Origin: CAYNST01 sp964434105
Lineage (GTDB): Bacteria; Pseudomonadota; Gammaproteobacteria; Pseudomonadales; Cellvibrionaceae
Reading direction: 5' to 3'
Length of the DNA: 64,000 nucleotides
Assembly: GCA_964434105.1 (NCBI GenBank)
Contig: CAYSTJ010000002.1
Span: 1-64,000 of the forward strand
The notes below the pieces were generated by a model. That model did no database searches. It was not told the DNA's origin and saw only the letters and a list, made by a program, of their open reading frames with translations. Below are positions 43,947 through 52,712 of this stretch, one piece after another. How positions within the stretch are numbered: the first letter of the stretch is position 1; every line of letters starts with the position of its first letter. Both the position numbers and the translations under genes were made by a program.

Positions 43947-45326
43947 TCAGATAACCTTGTCGCGCAGCCGGTCCGCGGCTTTTTGCAGTATTTCCAGTAC
44001 GCGTTCCTTTTCATAATTGCGGACCTTTTCCAGATCGAGGTGCATGGAAAAGCCAACCGTGTTTTCCTCAAACCAGCTCTGATTGTTGCCCAGATCCTTG
44101 CGGAAATCGATGACCTGGTGCACCCGCACCGGGTGGCTGAAGCCTTTTACGGTAATTTCACCTTTGTCCCGACACAGAATGACATCCTTGACCAGCGACC
44201 AGGTTTCGTGGGAAATAAGAATTTCACCGGCTTCAGCAGCCGATTCCAGGCGAGACGCGAGGTTAACGTGGGTGCCCAATACCGTGTAGTCCATGTAGTG
44301 GCTGGTACCAAAGGAGCCGACCGTGCAGAACCCGGTGTTGATGCCCATGCGGATCTGCAGTGGTGTTTTGACGCCCTGGTTGTACCAGCGTTGCTGTAAC
44401 TCCTTCATTTTTTTACGCATCTCGATGGCCATGGACACAGCGCGCAAACAGTCCAGTTTCAGGCCTTCACTCTGGGAGTCGCCAAAGATCACCATTATGG
44501 CGTCGCCCATGAACTTGTCGATGGTGCCCCGATGTTTCGTCGCAATCCGGGCCATTTCCGTCAGGTAGGAGTTGAGCAGCTCAGTCAGCGTTTCCGCTTC
44601 CAGCTCTTCCGAGAGGGTGCTGAAACCCTGAATGTCGGAGAAGAAAATTGTAATGCGTTTGCGTTCGGTAGTGAGTGACTTTTCGCGGCCTTCGTTGATG
44701 GCCTGCCACACGGTGGGCGTCAGATAGCGGGATAATTTATAGGATCGCAGTTTGTAAAGGGTGTGTTCGTTCGACACCTTTTTGATGTGGGCTTCCATGC
44801 GCTTGATTTTCTTGTGGGCATACAGCGCGTAGGCGCAAAAATAGGTGAAAATGCCAATAAGGCTGACGCTGCTGATCTCAAGTTTGTCAGAAAAAACCCA
44901 CTGCGGTTCCCGGATAAAGAACGCGAGAATAATGCCGACGATCATGGCGGTATTATCGATAGCCCACTTTTTGATGCCGCCGTTGATCAGGCTATTGAAC
45001 TGCACCATGGTAATAAAGAGGATGGTGGGCAACAGGTTGAAGTTCGAAAAGCACATGACCACACCGATAATGCCGGCATCGGCGGTCATAAAGCGGTCGA
45101 ACGCGCGATTCGGGTTGACCGCGCGGCGCTTGATAAACCAGTAGCTGATAAAAGTGTAAATAAAGACAAGCGCAGTCACCGCGACCATCAACCAGTCGAT
45201 GCGGTCCCATTTGATTTGGGCCAGCGTGGTTCCAGCAGCAGCCAGACAGATCAGGGCACGGATATCGTGTTGCCGTAAAGAAAAGTCCTGGATGTCCTCT
45301 GTTTTACCCGCAGAGGCGTCACTCAT
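43947..45326 (-). CDS. Membrane class III nucleotide cyclase
   Basis: A 459-residue protein with an N-terminal membrane region (about five or six helices, residues 25-175). A helical coiled linker follows (about 170-200), then a class III cyclase catalytic domain with metal-binding aspartates in FFSDIQGFS and DKFMGDAIMVIF. The RMGINTGFCTVGSFG loop and the VLGTHVNLASRLES signature follow. The layout resembles the membrane-anchored adenylate cyclase CyaB of Pseudomonas (MASE2-like sensor plus catalytic domain); cAMP is the likely product but cGMP is not excluded. Convergent with queF. Confidence 0.85.
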   Translation of the reverse strand: MSDASAGKTEDIQDFSLRQHDIRALICLAAAGTTLAQIKWDRIDWLMVAVTALVFIYTFISYWFIKRRAVNPNRAFDRFMTADAGIIGVVMCFSNFNLLPTILFITMVQFNSLINGGIKKWAIDNTAMIVGIILAFFIREPQWVFSDKLEISSVSLIGIFTYFCAYALYAHKKIKRMEAHIKKVSNEHTLYKLRSYKLSRYLTPTVWQAINEGREKSLTTERKRITIFFSDIQGFSTLSEELEAETLTELLNSYLTEMARIATKHRGTIDKFMGDAIMVIFGDSQSEGLKLDCLRAVSMAIEMRKKMKELQQRWYNQGVKTPLQIRMGINTGFCTVGSFGTSHYMDYTVLGTHVNLASRLESAAEAGEILISHETWSLVKDVILCRDKGEITVKGFSHPVRVHQVIDFRKDLGNNQSWFEENTVGFSMHLDLEKVRNYEKERVLEILQKAADRLRDKVI

Positions 45327-45629
45327 ATACGCACCCTTTCAAAATACTTAATAGCTTATGGGGGCATACTATCTGAAATTGGGCCGCAACGGCATAAACG
45401 CGTGTATGCATTAGTGGATGTTTCCAGATAGTCTCGCGACTTATGTTACCCGATAGTCTCGCGACATATAAGGCAGTGTAAAATCCTGCCGTATTTCTCA
45501 TTATTATTAATTATAAGCGCCGCCATTATAATTGGAATTGGAGGGTGAATAAAACGACTTTTACAGTCTTGTCCGCTTATCAAGGCCATTTCAGCGCGCT
45601 GTGACGGCCGGCAGGACGCAATGGCGTCA
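45327..45629. other. 303-bp spacer upstream of the cyclase gene
   Basis: No gene. It contains the paired GATAGTCTCGCGAC repeats (45427-45465) and must hold the cyclase promoter on the minus strand. On the left it is AT-rich (ATTATTATTAATTATAA), which could serve as an UP-type or terminator-adjacent region; I cannot assign it. Confidence 0.6.
45427..45465. repeat. Two copies of GATAGTCTCGCGAC, 25 bp apart
   Basis: Identical 14-bp words at 45427-45440 and 45452-45465. Each holds the short inverted core AGTC...GAC. They lie about 100-140 bp upstream of the cyclase start on its strand, so they could be regulator-binding sites. No known regulator matches. Confidence 0.6.
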
Positions 45630-46109
45630 TCAACGAAGCTCGTTTGAGTCGGAAGCCGGCAGGGCTTCGTCTGAATAATCCAGGTAAAACGACAGGATTT
45701 GCTGATAGCGGGAAGCCAGAAACCCCCAGTCGACAGTTTGATTTTCGTCAATGGCCCCACATTCAGCGGCGAGCAATGCATGGCGCAGCGCCGCGGTACG
45801 TTGAGGTTCCGGTAGCTGCGGGTCCAGGTCCAGAGCAATATCGGTGCGGGTGCCCAGCGATTGATGATATGAGCGGGTCAGTTCGATCTGTTGCAATAGG
45901 TGTTGCTGATAGGTGGGCGCGGCGTTGTCCGCCGGCATCTCAGCGGGGGAAGCGGCAAGTTGTGTTTGCGTTTCGCGTTTCGCGGACCCAGTTCGGTTTT
46001 GAGCCTTTCGTTTCAAATACAGGCGGCGGCCGGCCACGGCAAGGATGGCCAGTAGCGTCAAAATCGCCAGTTCCGACAAAACAATGAGTAAGACGGTCTC
46101 TTTATCCAT
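45630..46109 (-). CDS. Small membrane-anchored protein of unknown function
   Basis: A 159-residue protein with one N-terminal helix (residues 5-28) followed by a basic patch (RRLYLKRKAQNR), so its remainder is probably cytoplasmic. The C-terminal half (about 60-150) is helical with the segment YQQHLLQQIELTRSYHQSLGTRTDIALDL. The ATG at 46109 (MDKETVLLIVL) is preferred over an in-frame start three codons upstream. No known domain. It lies alone, before tRNA-Ser and in the opposite direction. Confidence 0.58.
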   Translation of the reverse strand: MDKETVLLIVLSELAILTLLAILAVAGRRLYLKRKAQNRTGSAKRETQTQLAASPAEMPADNAAPTYQQHLLQQIELTRSYHQSLGTRTDIALDLDPQLPEPQRTAALRHALLAAECGAIDENQTVDWGFLASRYQQILSFYLDYSDEALPASDSNELR

Positions 46110-46272
46110 GGGTATCAAATTAAGGGTAGCGAATAAAGGGGAGAATCCGAGGTTCCGATTCTTGTGAGTATGGACCAGTGTGGGGCGTTAAGCGAATCAG
46201 GCCGTCCGCTGGTTGTGCCGGGGCATTGTGACCACAAAGGGCAATAAATCAGTAGTCTGCGTGTCAAAATTC

Positions 46273-46301
46273 TTGCGTTCGAGCCGTGCTTTGTGTAGAG
46301 T
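46273..46301 (+). promoter_or_regulatory. Probable sigma-70 promoter for tRNA-Ser
   Basis: TTGCGT (46273-46278) and TAGAGT (46296-46301) are spaced 17 bases. The tRNA begins 77 bases after the -10. Hexamers are imperfect, so it is only a likely assignment. Confidence 0.45.
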
Positions 46302-46377
46302 TTGCCGCCTTCCAGAGGGAAGCCAGTCTGAAAGCCTTTTTTTGGCGGATTTGCGGTTCCCGATATGAAGTACCCGT

Positions 46378-46468
46378 GGTGAGATGTCCGAGTGGCCGAA
46401 GGAGCACGCCTGGAAAGTGTGTATACGTTAATAGCGTATCGAGGGTTCGAATCCCTCTCTCACCGCCA
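46378..46468 (+). tRNA. tRNA-Ser (GGA)
   Basis: A 91-nt class II tRNA: acceptor GGTGAGA with TCTCACC, anticodon arm CACGC-CTGGAAA-GTGTG (GGA), a long variable arm (TATACGTTAATAGCGTA), T-arm GAGGG-TTCGAAT-CCCTC, and encoded CCA at 46466-46468. Confidence 0.98.
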
Positions 46469-46478
46469 ATTTTCCGAT

Positions 46479-46504
46479 ATCGGCTCAAGGTTCGTTGAGC
46501 CGAT
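46479..46504 (+). terminator. Terminator hairpin after tRNA-Ser
   Basis: ATCGGCTCAA (46479-46488) pairs perfectly with TTGAGCCGAT (46495-46504), loop GGTTCG. TTTT follows at 46511-46514 after a short A/C stretch. It could also serve the convergent QueD-like gene ending at 46527. Confidence 0.75.
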
Positions 46505-46526
46505 CAAATGTTTTACAGTAATTGCA

Positions 46527-47366
46527 TCACTGGCCCAGCGCCACTATCGCCCCTTTTCCAATCCCCTCGTAGGCCTTAACCACAATTTTGTCCGTTGGTG
46601 ACTCTGCGTACAGCGTGTCGGCAATATGCTGTGCCAGCAATTCCACTGTGGTATCCGACGGCAGAATATAGCAGCGGTGGTTCGGAATTTTCAGAAAAAA
46701 CTCGCCTTGGTCGGCCTGGTAGGCGAATTCCGTCATTTGGTCGTCCTGGTGAACGATGTCGCTGGCAGTGCCGACATAAATATCCTGCCAGACACCGGAC
46801 CAGCGGCGCATGGACGCCAGGCACAGCGAGCCGTTGCGCCAGATCTGAATACGGGATCGATGCCCGTGCGCGATCCTCTGGCAGTTGCCCCGGTGTTTTT
46901 TCAGGCCATGACTGTAGTGATAATAGGGACCATCGATTGATTCCGTTGTAAAGGTCAGTTGGACCTGGCTGACGCTATTGCCAAACACCTTTTCGAGTTG
47001 CCTGACACACCAGCCGGCAACAAGCGCGGGTGTAATTTCCGGTACATCCAGAACAGTGATGGCCGACGCCGGAGACGTGCAGAAAACCTGCGTCTGGTCG
47101 TTGTTGAGGGACGCTGTAATTAGCCCCGCCTGTTCCTTTGTTTCAATGTCTGCGCAGGCGGCCGGGACCAGCAGGCAATGATCAAGGGTCAGGTCAAACC
47201 ATTCCCGCAATCGCTTTTTCACAATGCCGAAATCACATACCATGCCTTGCTGGTCCAATTCGCCCACCAGCTCAATATTGGCAAGCCAGGTTTCGCCAAT
47301 CAGTCCGCGTGCCGGACAAAGGTAACTGAAGTCAATGTTGGTAAGGTTCTCTACAAAAAGGCGCAT
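46527..47366 (-). CDS. Two-domain QueD/6-carboxytetrahydropterin-synthase-like protein
   Basis: A 279-residue protein made of two T-fold (QueD/PTPS-like) halves. The first half (about residues 1-75) has the GMVCDFGIVKKRLREWFDLTLDH pattern (DFxxLK and the LDH motif) but no zinc His-x-His. The second half has the Cys and zinc-type HGH in RGNCQRIAHGHRS (about 160-172) and a VKAYEGIGKGA ending with the glutamate, but no DFxxLK. Each half thus keeps what the other lacks. The ATG at 47366 is used; a TTG at 47444 would add 26 residues. Activity is uncertain: a queuosine-pathway QueD or a pterin-binding relative. Confidence 0.72.
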   Translation of the reverse strand: MRLFVENLTNIDFSYLCPARGLIGETWLANIELVGELDQQGMVCDFGIVKKRLREWFDLTLDHCLLVPAACADIETKEQAGLITASLNNDQTQVFCTSPASAITVLDVPEITPALVAGWCVRQLEKVFGNSVSQVQLTFTTESIDGPYYHYSHGLKKHRGNCQRIAHGHRSRIQIWRNGSLCLASMRRWSGVWQDIYVGTASDIVHQDDQMTEFAYQADQGEFFLKIPNHRCYILPSDTTVELLAQHIADTLYAESPTDKIVVKAYEGIGKGAIVALGQ

Positions 47367-47525
47367 AAACGGACTGCTGTCTGGAGGTGAATGAAAAAAT
47401 TTTGTCGGGTGGCAGGTTGATATGGTAAACCAGCTGCTGTGCAAAGTGACAATTTACTGATGATCAACCGGATTCATCATCGCATTCATGGTGGGCCGGT
47501 AGCATCTGCTGTGGAGGTTCTAACG

Positions 47526-47837
47526 ATGATTCAATTAAGCTTCTTTGTACCTGAAAGTCATCTGGAGTCTGTAAAAGAGGCACTGTTTGATGCGGGTGCA
47601 GGTCGGATCGGTGATTATGATGCCTGTGCATGGCAAACTGCGGGACAGGGGCAGTTTCGAGCACTGCAAGGCAGTGATCCCCACATCGGTGAGCAGGGCC
47701 AGCTTACGCGGGTAAAGGAATATAAAGTGGAAATGGTCTGTGAGGATGCCCTCATTGGCGATGCGCTGGCGGCATTGAAACAGGCGCATCCCTATGAAGA
47801 GCCTGCCTATGCGGCGTGGCGCCTGATGGATCTCTAG
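47526..47837 (+). CDS. Small NIF3/YqfO-like domain protein
   Basis: A 103-residue protein resembling the stand-alone insert domain of YqfO/NIF3 family proteins: FFVPESHLESVKEALFDAGAGRIGDY opening and ending HPYEEPAYAAWRL. The fold is CutA-like, often trimeric; its role is unknown. GGAGG at 47513-47517 gives an 8-base spacing to the ATG. It is divergent from the QueD-like gene and convergent with the DUF3135 gene. Confidence 0.82.
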   Translation: MIQLSFFVPESHLESVKEALFDAGAGRIGDYDACAWQTAGQGQFRALQGSDPHIGEQGQLTRVKEYKVEMVCEDALIGDALAALKQAHPYEEPAYAAWRLMDL

Positions 47838-47874
47838 CCGCAACGGCCCACGGCGCGAAAGACCCGGGCGTGCT

Positions 47875-48207
47875 TCACCCCGCGGAAGGAAACCGTATAA
47901 TGTCGGCAGCTGTCGAGCGTTTCTCGCCATTAACAGTGAGAGACGATCCGTTGTGCAGCGCAGATTGCAGCTTTTCCATGGACTCCAGCATCATTTTTGA
48001 AATGGCAATGCAGGCCCCCATGGGGGTCGGATGAATACGGCGTTTGCAATCCACCTGGAACTGCAGGCCCCGCAGGCGCCGCTGCATATGCAGTGGTGCG
48101 CCCGCTATTATAGCGTCGACTTCCCGGCGGCGGAGGCGCTCAAGTTCCTCAGGGTTGTTTTTGGCCAGCTCGAATAGTTGTTCAATGCTCGGAAAACCGT
48201 TCTTCAT
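47875..48207 (-). CDS. DUF3135-type small protein
   Basis: A 110-residue cytoplasmic protein: FPSIEQLFELAKNNPEELERLRRREVDAIIAGAP at the start, then LRGLQFQVDCKRRIHPTPMGACIAISKMM, which I recognise as the conserved core of DUF3135. The function of the family is not known. It is monocistronic by position: 217 bp to the CorB-like gene behind it, and convergent with the NIF3-like gene. Confidence 0.78.
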   Translation of the reverse strand: MKNGFPSIEQLFELAKNNPEELERLRRREVDAIIAGAPLHMQRRLRGLQFQVDCKRRIHPTPMGACIAISKMMLESMEKLQSALHNGSSLTVNGEKRSTAADIIRFPSAG

Positions 48208-48424
48208 AATTTAACCCCGTACATCTCAAATACTCACCACTACAGACTCCTGACTGTGTCGGTGCGATGAACTATGCGCCATCCCTGGTTAAAAATCATG
48301 CTATCAACTTCGAATCGCTATGTTAATAGCAAAACCAATACCCATTGGTTATAAGGCGCATTTCGGGGAAATTATCGGATTTTTATGTCGGGAATGTGAA
48401 TTGGTTTCCGGTCGAATCGTGATG

Positions 48425-49708
48425 TCAGTGCGGTGGGTGGGACGGCAGTTCACGAATCCGGGCAGCATGGATGCGGGTACCACCGAGACGGGTAATTTCG
48501 AAGTGATAATCGCCCAGGTGAAATCCGCAGAGTGCATCCGGGATGCTCTCCAGATATTCCACGATAATGCCGTTGATGGTCTTGGGGCCATCAGTCGGAA
48601 GATTCCAGCCCATATGCCGGTTTATGTCCCTGACCGAGGCGGATGCATCCAGCAGGTACCAGTCGTTTTCAAGGGGAGTGATTTCGCGGGAATCCTTTTC
48701 GGCGAAATTGGTGCTCACATCGCCGACAATCTGCTCTAGCAGATCGACCAGGGTAATAATCCCCTTCACGTCACCGTACTCGTCGACCACGACGCCAAAC
48801 CGCCGTTTTTCCTTCTGGAAGTTCAGCAGTTGAATGTGTAGTGGCGTGGCTTCGGGCACAAAGTAGGGGGTGTACATCTGTTTGCGTATGGCGTCGTGGG
48901 TCAATTCGGATTCATCGCCCTGCAGAAAGCGGATCACGTTCCGTAAATGCATGACGCCCACAACATTGTTGATATCACCTTCATATACCGGCAGGCGGGT
49001 ATATTCCACGGACAGGATAAATGCAATGATTTGGGGGATTGAGTCCTCCAGGTCAATACCAACCACCTCGTTGCGGGGGACCATGATATCCTCGACGGAC
49101 GCCTTTTCCAGGTCGAGCACATTCAGCAGCATTCCCTGGTGATGGTCGGGAATCAGATCGCCGGCTTCGTCGACCACGGTCCGTAGCTCTTCGGGGTGCA
49201 AATGGTCGGTCAACGCCCCGGAATCGGGCTGAACGCCGCACAGGCGTAACACAAGATTGGAAATCAGGTTGACCAGGGCAATGACGGGATGCAGGATCCA
49301 TAGGAGCGGTTTTAGAACAAGGGAGGCTGGAAACGCGATCTTTTCCGGAAAGTGGGCCGCCAGCGTTTTGGGTGTCACCTCGGCAAACACAAGGAGAACC
49401 AGTGTGAGCAGGGTGGTGGCGATGGCAACGCCGGCTTCGCCGTACAGGCGTACACCGATGATGGTGACGAGCGCAGTCGCCCAGACGTTTACCAGGTTAT
49501 TGCCAATCAGTATGACACCCAGCAGCCGGTCGGTGCGCTGCAGCAGCTTTGACGCACGCACGGCGCCCTTGTGCTGCTTTTTTGCCAGCGTCCTCAGCCG
49601 GTAGCGGTTCAGCGACATCATTCCGGTTTCTGAGCTGGAAAAAAAAGCGGAAAGGCAAATCAGAATAAAAAGTGCCGAAAACAGTATTGTCAAAGAGACA
49701 TCGTTCAA
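48425..49708 (-). CDS. CorB/CNNM-type membrane protein (YfjD-like), CBS-domain
   Basis: A 427-residue protein of the CNNM/CorC family, proposed to act in Mg2+/Co2+ transport or resistance. The N-terminal DUF21 membrane part (about residues 1-150) starts LTILFSALFILICLSAFFSSSETGMMSLN. Two CBS modules (about 205-330) follow, with VEDIMVPRNEVVGIDLED and RRFGVVVDEYGDVKGIITL. The C-terminal CorC-type domain ends near 415. The start is TTG (49708), with AGGG upstream, and no ATG in frame suits the family start. It lies next to ypjD on the same strand, as in E. coli near ffh. Confidence 0.9.
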   Translation of the reverse strand: MNDVSLTILFSALFILICLSAFFSSSETGMMSLNRYRLRTLAKKQHKGAVRASKLLQRTDRLLGVILIGNNLVNVWATALVTIIGVRLYGEAGVAIATTLLTLVLLVFAEVTPKTLAAHFPEKIAFPASLVLKPLLWILHPVIALVNLISNLVLRLCGVQPDSGALTDHLHPEELRTVVDEAGDLIPDHHQGMLLNVLDLEKASVEDIMVPRNEVVGIDLEDSIPQIIAFILSVEYTRLPVYEGDINNVVGVMHLRNVIRFLQGDESELTHDAIRKQMYTPYFVPEATPLHIQLLNFQKEKRRFGVVVDEYGDVKGIITLVDLLEQIVGDVSTNFAEKDSREITPLENDWYLLDASASVRDINRHMGWNLPTDGPKTINGIIVEYLESIPDALCGFHLGDYHFEITRLGGTRIHAARIRELPSHPPH

Positions 49709-49815
49709 CGAATTATTGCCCTGTGTTAATTTCAGAATGCCAGGTAATCCCTGGTATTTCGTGTTGGCCCCTGTCCAAACATTTCATGCAGGCCGCTTTT
49801 CTGTGTTAAGTCGCG

Positions 49816-50610
49816 CTATCGAACCCCCAGAATCAACTCCAGTACCAGTTTTGAGCCCAGGTAGGCCAGCACGAGAAAGCCAAAGCCCGACAGTGTCCAG
49901 CGGATAGCGTAATTGCCCCGCCATCCTCTTGCATGGCGCCCCCACAGCAGCACACCATAGGTTATCCAGGCGATGATGGTAAAGGCGATCTTGTGGTGCA
50001 GATGCTGGCCCGAGACGCTCTGGGTGTTGGTAAGCCCGGTAAAGATCACCAGCGTAAGCAAAACCTGACCAAACCAGAGCATTTCGAAAAGCAGGGTTTC
50101 CATGGTTTCCAGCGGTGGCAGAAGTCGCACCAGCCCGCCGGGATGCTTATGGCGAATCTTATAATTCTGATACGCAAGAACCAAAGCCTGCACCGTGGCC
50201 ACAATCATGGCGCTGTACGCCAGTATGGACAGGAGGATATGAACGGCCATGCCCAGATCAAACCGCATTGGCTGTCCCGCCGTAGCGCCGCCCAGATAGA
50301 GATTGGCCAGCAGGGCGATTACAGAAAGCGGCAGGCTGACCAGAAACAGGTTGTGCAACGGCTTTCGCAGATTGCTCAGAAGAATCAGCAGGTTGGTAGT
50401 CCAGAAGAACAATGCGATTATCCGGAAAAGACTGAATTGGTAGCCACTATCACTGACGATTTGGGTGTACAGGCCGGCACCGTGAGCCAGCAGGGCGCCG
50501 GCGAGGAGCCAGGGCAGTGCACGTGGCGCGCGGGTCTGCCGTTCACGAGTGCTGCGAACCAGCAAAATCCAGGCAACGCAGTAAAGGAGGATAGAGGCGG
50601 TAGTAGGCAT
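49816..50610 (-). CDS. ypjD: CcsA-like inner-membrane protein YpjD
   Basis: A 264-residue protein with about eight helices, related to cytochrome c assembly (CcsA/CcmF-type) proteins. The conserved HIL(S/L)ILAYSAMIVATVQALVLAYQNYKIRHK segment and the GQHLHHKIAFTIIAWITYGVLLWGRH ending with heme-type histidines are visible. The ATG at 50610 (MPTTASILLYC) is used; a TTG four codons earlier is an alternative. It is divergent from ffh, its usual neighbour in gammaproteobacteria. The biochemical role of YpjD is not established. Confidence 0.87.
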   Translation of the reverse strand: MPTTASILLYCVAWILLVRSTRERQTRAPRALPWLLAGALLAHGAGLYTQIVSDSGYQFSLFRIIALFFWTTNLLILLSNLRKPLHNLFLVSLPLSVIALLANLYLGGATAGQPMRFDLGMAVHILLSILAYSAMIVATVQALVLAYQNYKIRHKHPGGLVRLLPPLETMETLLFEMLWFGQVLLTLVIFTGLTNTQSVSGQHLHHKIAFTIIAWITYGVLLWGRHARGWRGNYAIRWTLSGFGFLVLAYLGSKLVLELILGVR

Positions 50611-50820
50611 GAGTGCAGTCAAATTGGCTGGTAGCTGGCAGATGAATGAATAAAGTGCCCGGGGATATGACAGGTCCGTGCACGCGCAAGCGGTAAGAGT
50701 AGAGTGAATGCGCCGGCTTTGGCAAGGAGATAACTTGCGATAGTCGGGCAGCAGTCGTTTTTCGACGTTTTTACCGATATACTGCCGGCCTCAAGTTTCA
50801 CTGACCTGACACTATAAATT

Positions 50821-52197
50821 ATGTTTGATTCTCTATCCGAGCGACTCAGTCGATCATTGCGAAAAATCGCCGGTAAGGCGAAGCTGGACCACGACAATAT
50901 TCAGGAAACCCTGCGGGAAGTGCGCAAGGCCCTGTTGGAAGCTGACGTTGCGTTTCCAGTGGTCAAGGACTTTATCAACCAGGTGCGCAAGCGCGCCCTC
51001 GGTCAGGAGGTTTCACGGGCGCTGAATCCCGGCCAGCAGTTTCTGAAAATCGTCGAAGCCGAACTGACCCAGGTGATGGGGGAGGCCAACGAGCGGCTCG
51101 ACCTGCGGGGGCAGCCGCCCGCGGTAGTGCTGATGGCGGGTTTGCAGGGGGCGGGCAAGACAACGTCTGTAGCCAAGCTGGCGCGGTTTCTGAAAGAGAA
51201 GGAGAAGAAGAAGGTGCTGGTGGTCAGTGCCGACGTTTACAGACCTGCCGCTATCAAACAGCTGGAAACACTGGCGACCGAAGTCTCGGCCGAATTCTTT
51301 GCCTCGGATCTCACGCAGAAACCGGTTGATATAGCGCGTAATGCCGTGAATCATGCCAGAAAGATTCATGCCGATGTTGTCATTGTCGATACGGCAGGCC
51401 GGCTCCACATCGACGAAGCGCTGATGGACGAGATCAAGGCGCTACACGCGGCTATCGATCCGGTGGAGACGCTGTTCGTCATTGATGCCATGATCGGGCA
51501 GGACGCGGTCAATACTGCCAAGGCGTTCAACGAGGCATTGCCGCTGACCGGGATTATCCTCACCAAGGCTGACGGTGATGCCAGGGGTGGCGCCGCGCTG
51601 TCGGTTCGTCATGTGACGGGCAAGCCCATCAAGTTTCTGGGTATGGGAGAAAAAGTCGACGCCCTCGAGCCTTTTCACCCCGACCGCATGTCGTCGCGGA
51701 TTCTGGGGATGGGCGATGTGCTTTCGCTGATTGAGGAAGCGGAATCCAAGCTGGATCGTGTGAAAGCTGAAAAACTGGTAAACAAGGTCAAAAAGGGCAA
51801 GGCGTTTGATCTGGAAGATCTGCGCGACCAGTTGGGTCAGATGCAGAATATGGGCGGAATGGGCAAAGTGCTGGAAAAGCTGCCGGGTATGGGCAATATG
51901 GCGCAGATGGCTGATCAGGCCGATTTGACCAGGCAGTTTGGGCGGATGGAGGCGCTGATAAACTCCATGACACCGGCTGAGCGCCGCAACCCGGATATTT
52001 TGAACGGATCCCGCAAACGACGCATTACCCACGGTTCGGGCACAGATATGCAGGATCTGAACCGCTTGCTCAAGCAGCACAAGCAAATGAGCAAGATGAT
52101 GAAGAAATTCAAAGGTGGTGGTTTCAACCGCATGATGCAGGGGATGTCGGGGTTGACCGGCGGTGGTGGTCGGTTGCCACCCGGAATGGGGCGCTGA
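50821..52197 (+). CDS. ffh: Signal recognition particle protein Ffh
   Basis: A 458-residue GTPase that binds 4.5S RNA and signal sequences at the ribosome. The N-domain (1-90) opens MFDSLSERLSRSLRKIAGKAKL. The G-domain has GLQGAGKTTSVAKLA near 107-121, DTAGRLHID and the TKADGDARGGAAL specificity loop. The Met-rich M-domain (about 300-450) ends with SGLTGGGGRLPPGMGR. It stands alone ahead of the rpsP operon. Divergent from ypjD. Confidence 0.98.
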   Translation: MFDSLSERLSRSLRKIAGKAKLDHDNIQETLREVRKALLEADVAFPVVKDFINQVRKRALGQEVSRALNPGQQFLKIVEAELTQVMGEANERLDLRGQPPAVVLMAGLQGAGKTTSVAKLARFLKEKEKKKVLVVSADVYRPAAIKQLETLATEVSAEFFASDLTQKPVDIARNAVNHARKIHADVVIVDTAGRLHIDEALMDEIKALHAAIDPVETLFVIDAMIGQDAVNTAKAFNEALPLTGIILTKADGDARGGAALSVRHVTGKPIKFLGMGEKVDALEPFHPDRMSSRILGMGDVLSLIEEAESKLDRVKAEKLVNKVKKGKAFDLEDLRDQLGQMQNMGGMGKVLEKLPGMGNMAQMADQADLTRQFGRMEALINSMTPAERRNPDILNGSRKRRITHGSGTDMQDLNRLLKQHKQMSKMMKKFKGGGFNRMMQGMSGLTGGGGRLPPGMGR

Positions 52198-52287
52198 CTG
52201 GCGCGCCAGACGTCCGCTGGTAGCACCTCAAAGGGCGGTCAGGTGAATGTTTTGACTAAAACGCTATACAGCCCGCCACAATTCTTT

Positions 52288-52293
52288 TAGAAT
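52288..52293 (+). promoter_or_regulatory. Probable -10 of the rpsP operon promoter
   Basis: TAGAAT at 52288-52293 lies 126 bases before rpsP and is followed by ACCGCGCC, a GC-rich discriminator typical of ribosomal-protein promoters. The -35 at 17 bp (TATACA, 52265-52270) is poor, so the assignment is tentative. Confidence 0.42.
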
Positions 52294-52307
52294 ACCGCGC
52301 CTTTCGC

Positions 52308-52344
52308 AGCCCGGCCAAAGGGTGATTTTTTCGGCCTGCGGGCT
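52308..52344 (+). promoter_or_regulatory. Hairpin in the rpsP leader
   Basis: AGCCCG (52308-52313) pairs with CGGGCT (52339-52344), with GCC/GGC (52314-52316 with 52333-52335) reinforcing it, and TTTATAAA follows. It lies between the inferred start and rpsP and could attenuate or regulate the operon. Confidence 0.45.
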
Positions 52345-52418
52345 TTATAAACTGAAATTCAAGTGTGGACAGGGCTAAATCCCTATTCCGGCTTTTCAAG
52401 CATCAGGAAACATAGTAC

Positions 52419-52688
52419 ATGTTGACCATTCGATTGACTCGTGGCGGTTCCAAGAAGCGTCCTTTTTACCATGTAGTGGTTACCGACAGTCGCAACAAGC
52501 GCGATGGCCGGTTTATTGAGCGCCTGGGCTTTTTTAACCCCATTGCGCGTGGTCAGGCAGAGCGCCTGCGTATTGATACCGATCGTTTGCAGCATTGGGT
52601 AGGTGTGGGTGCACAGACATCCGACCGCGTGAAGCAGTTGGTCAAGCAGAGCCAAAAGGACAGTCAACAGGCCCAGGTTGCCGCCTGA
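52419..52688 (+). CDS. rpsP: 30S ribosomal protein bS16
   Basis: An 89-residue ribosomal protein: MLTIRLTRGGSKKRPFYHVVVTDSR start, the conserved IERLGFFNPIA motif, and a C-terminal Gln/Lys-rich tail. First gene of the rpsP-rimM-trmD-rplS operon, in the usual order. Confidence 0.98.
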   Translation: MLTIRLTRGGSKKRPFYHVVVTDSRNKRDGRFIERLGFFNPIARGQAERLRIDTDRLQHWVGVGAQTSDRVKQLVKQSQKDSQQAQVAA

Positions 52689-52712
52689 CGCTATAGACTG
52701 GCTGACTGACCT

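Noticed and set aside
45446..45838. Minus-strand open frame over the paired repeats
   Set aside because: No ribosome site and no family match; overlaps the 3' part of another gene.
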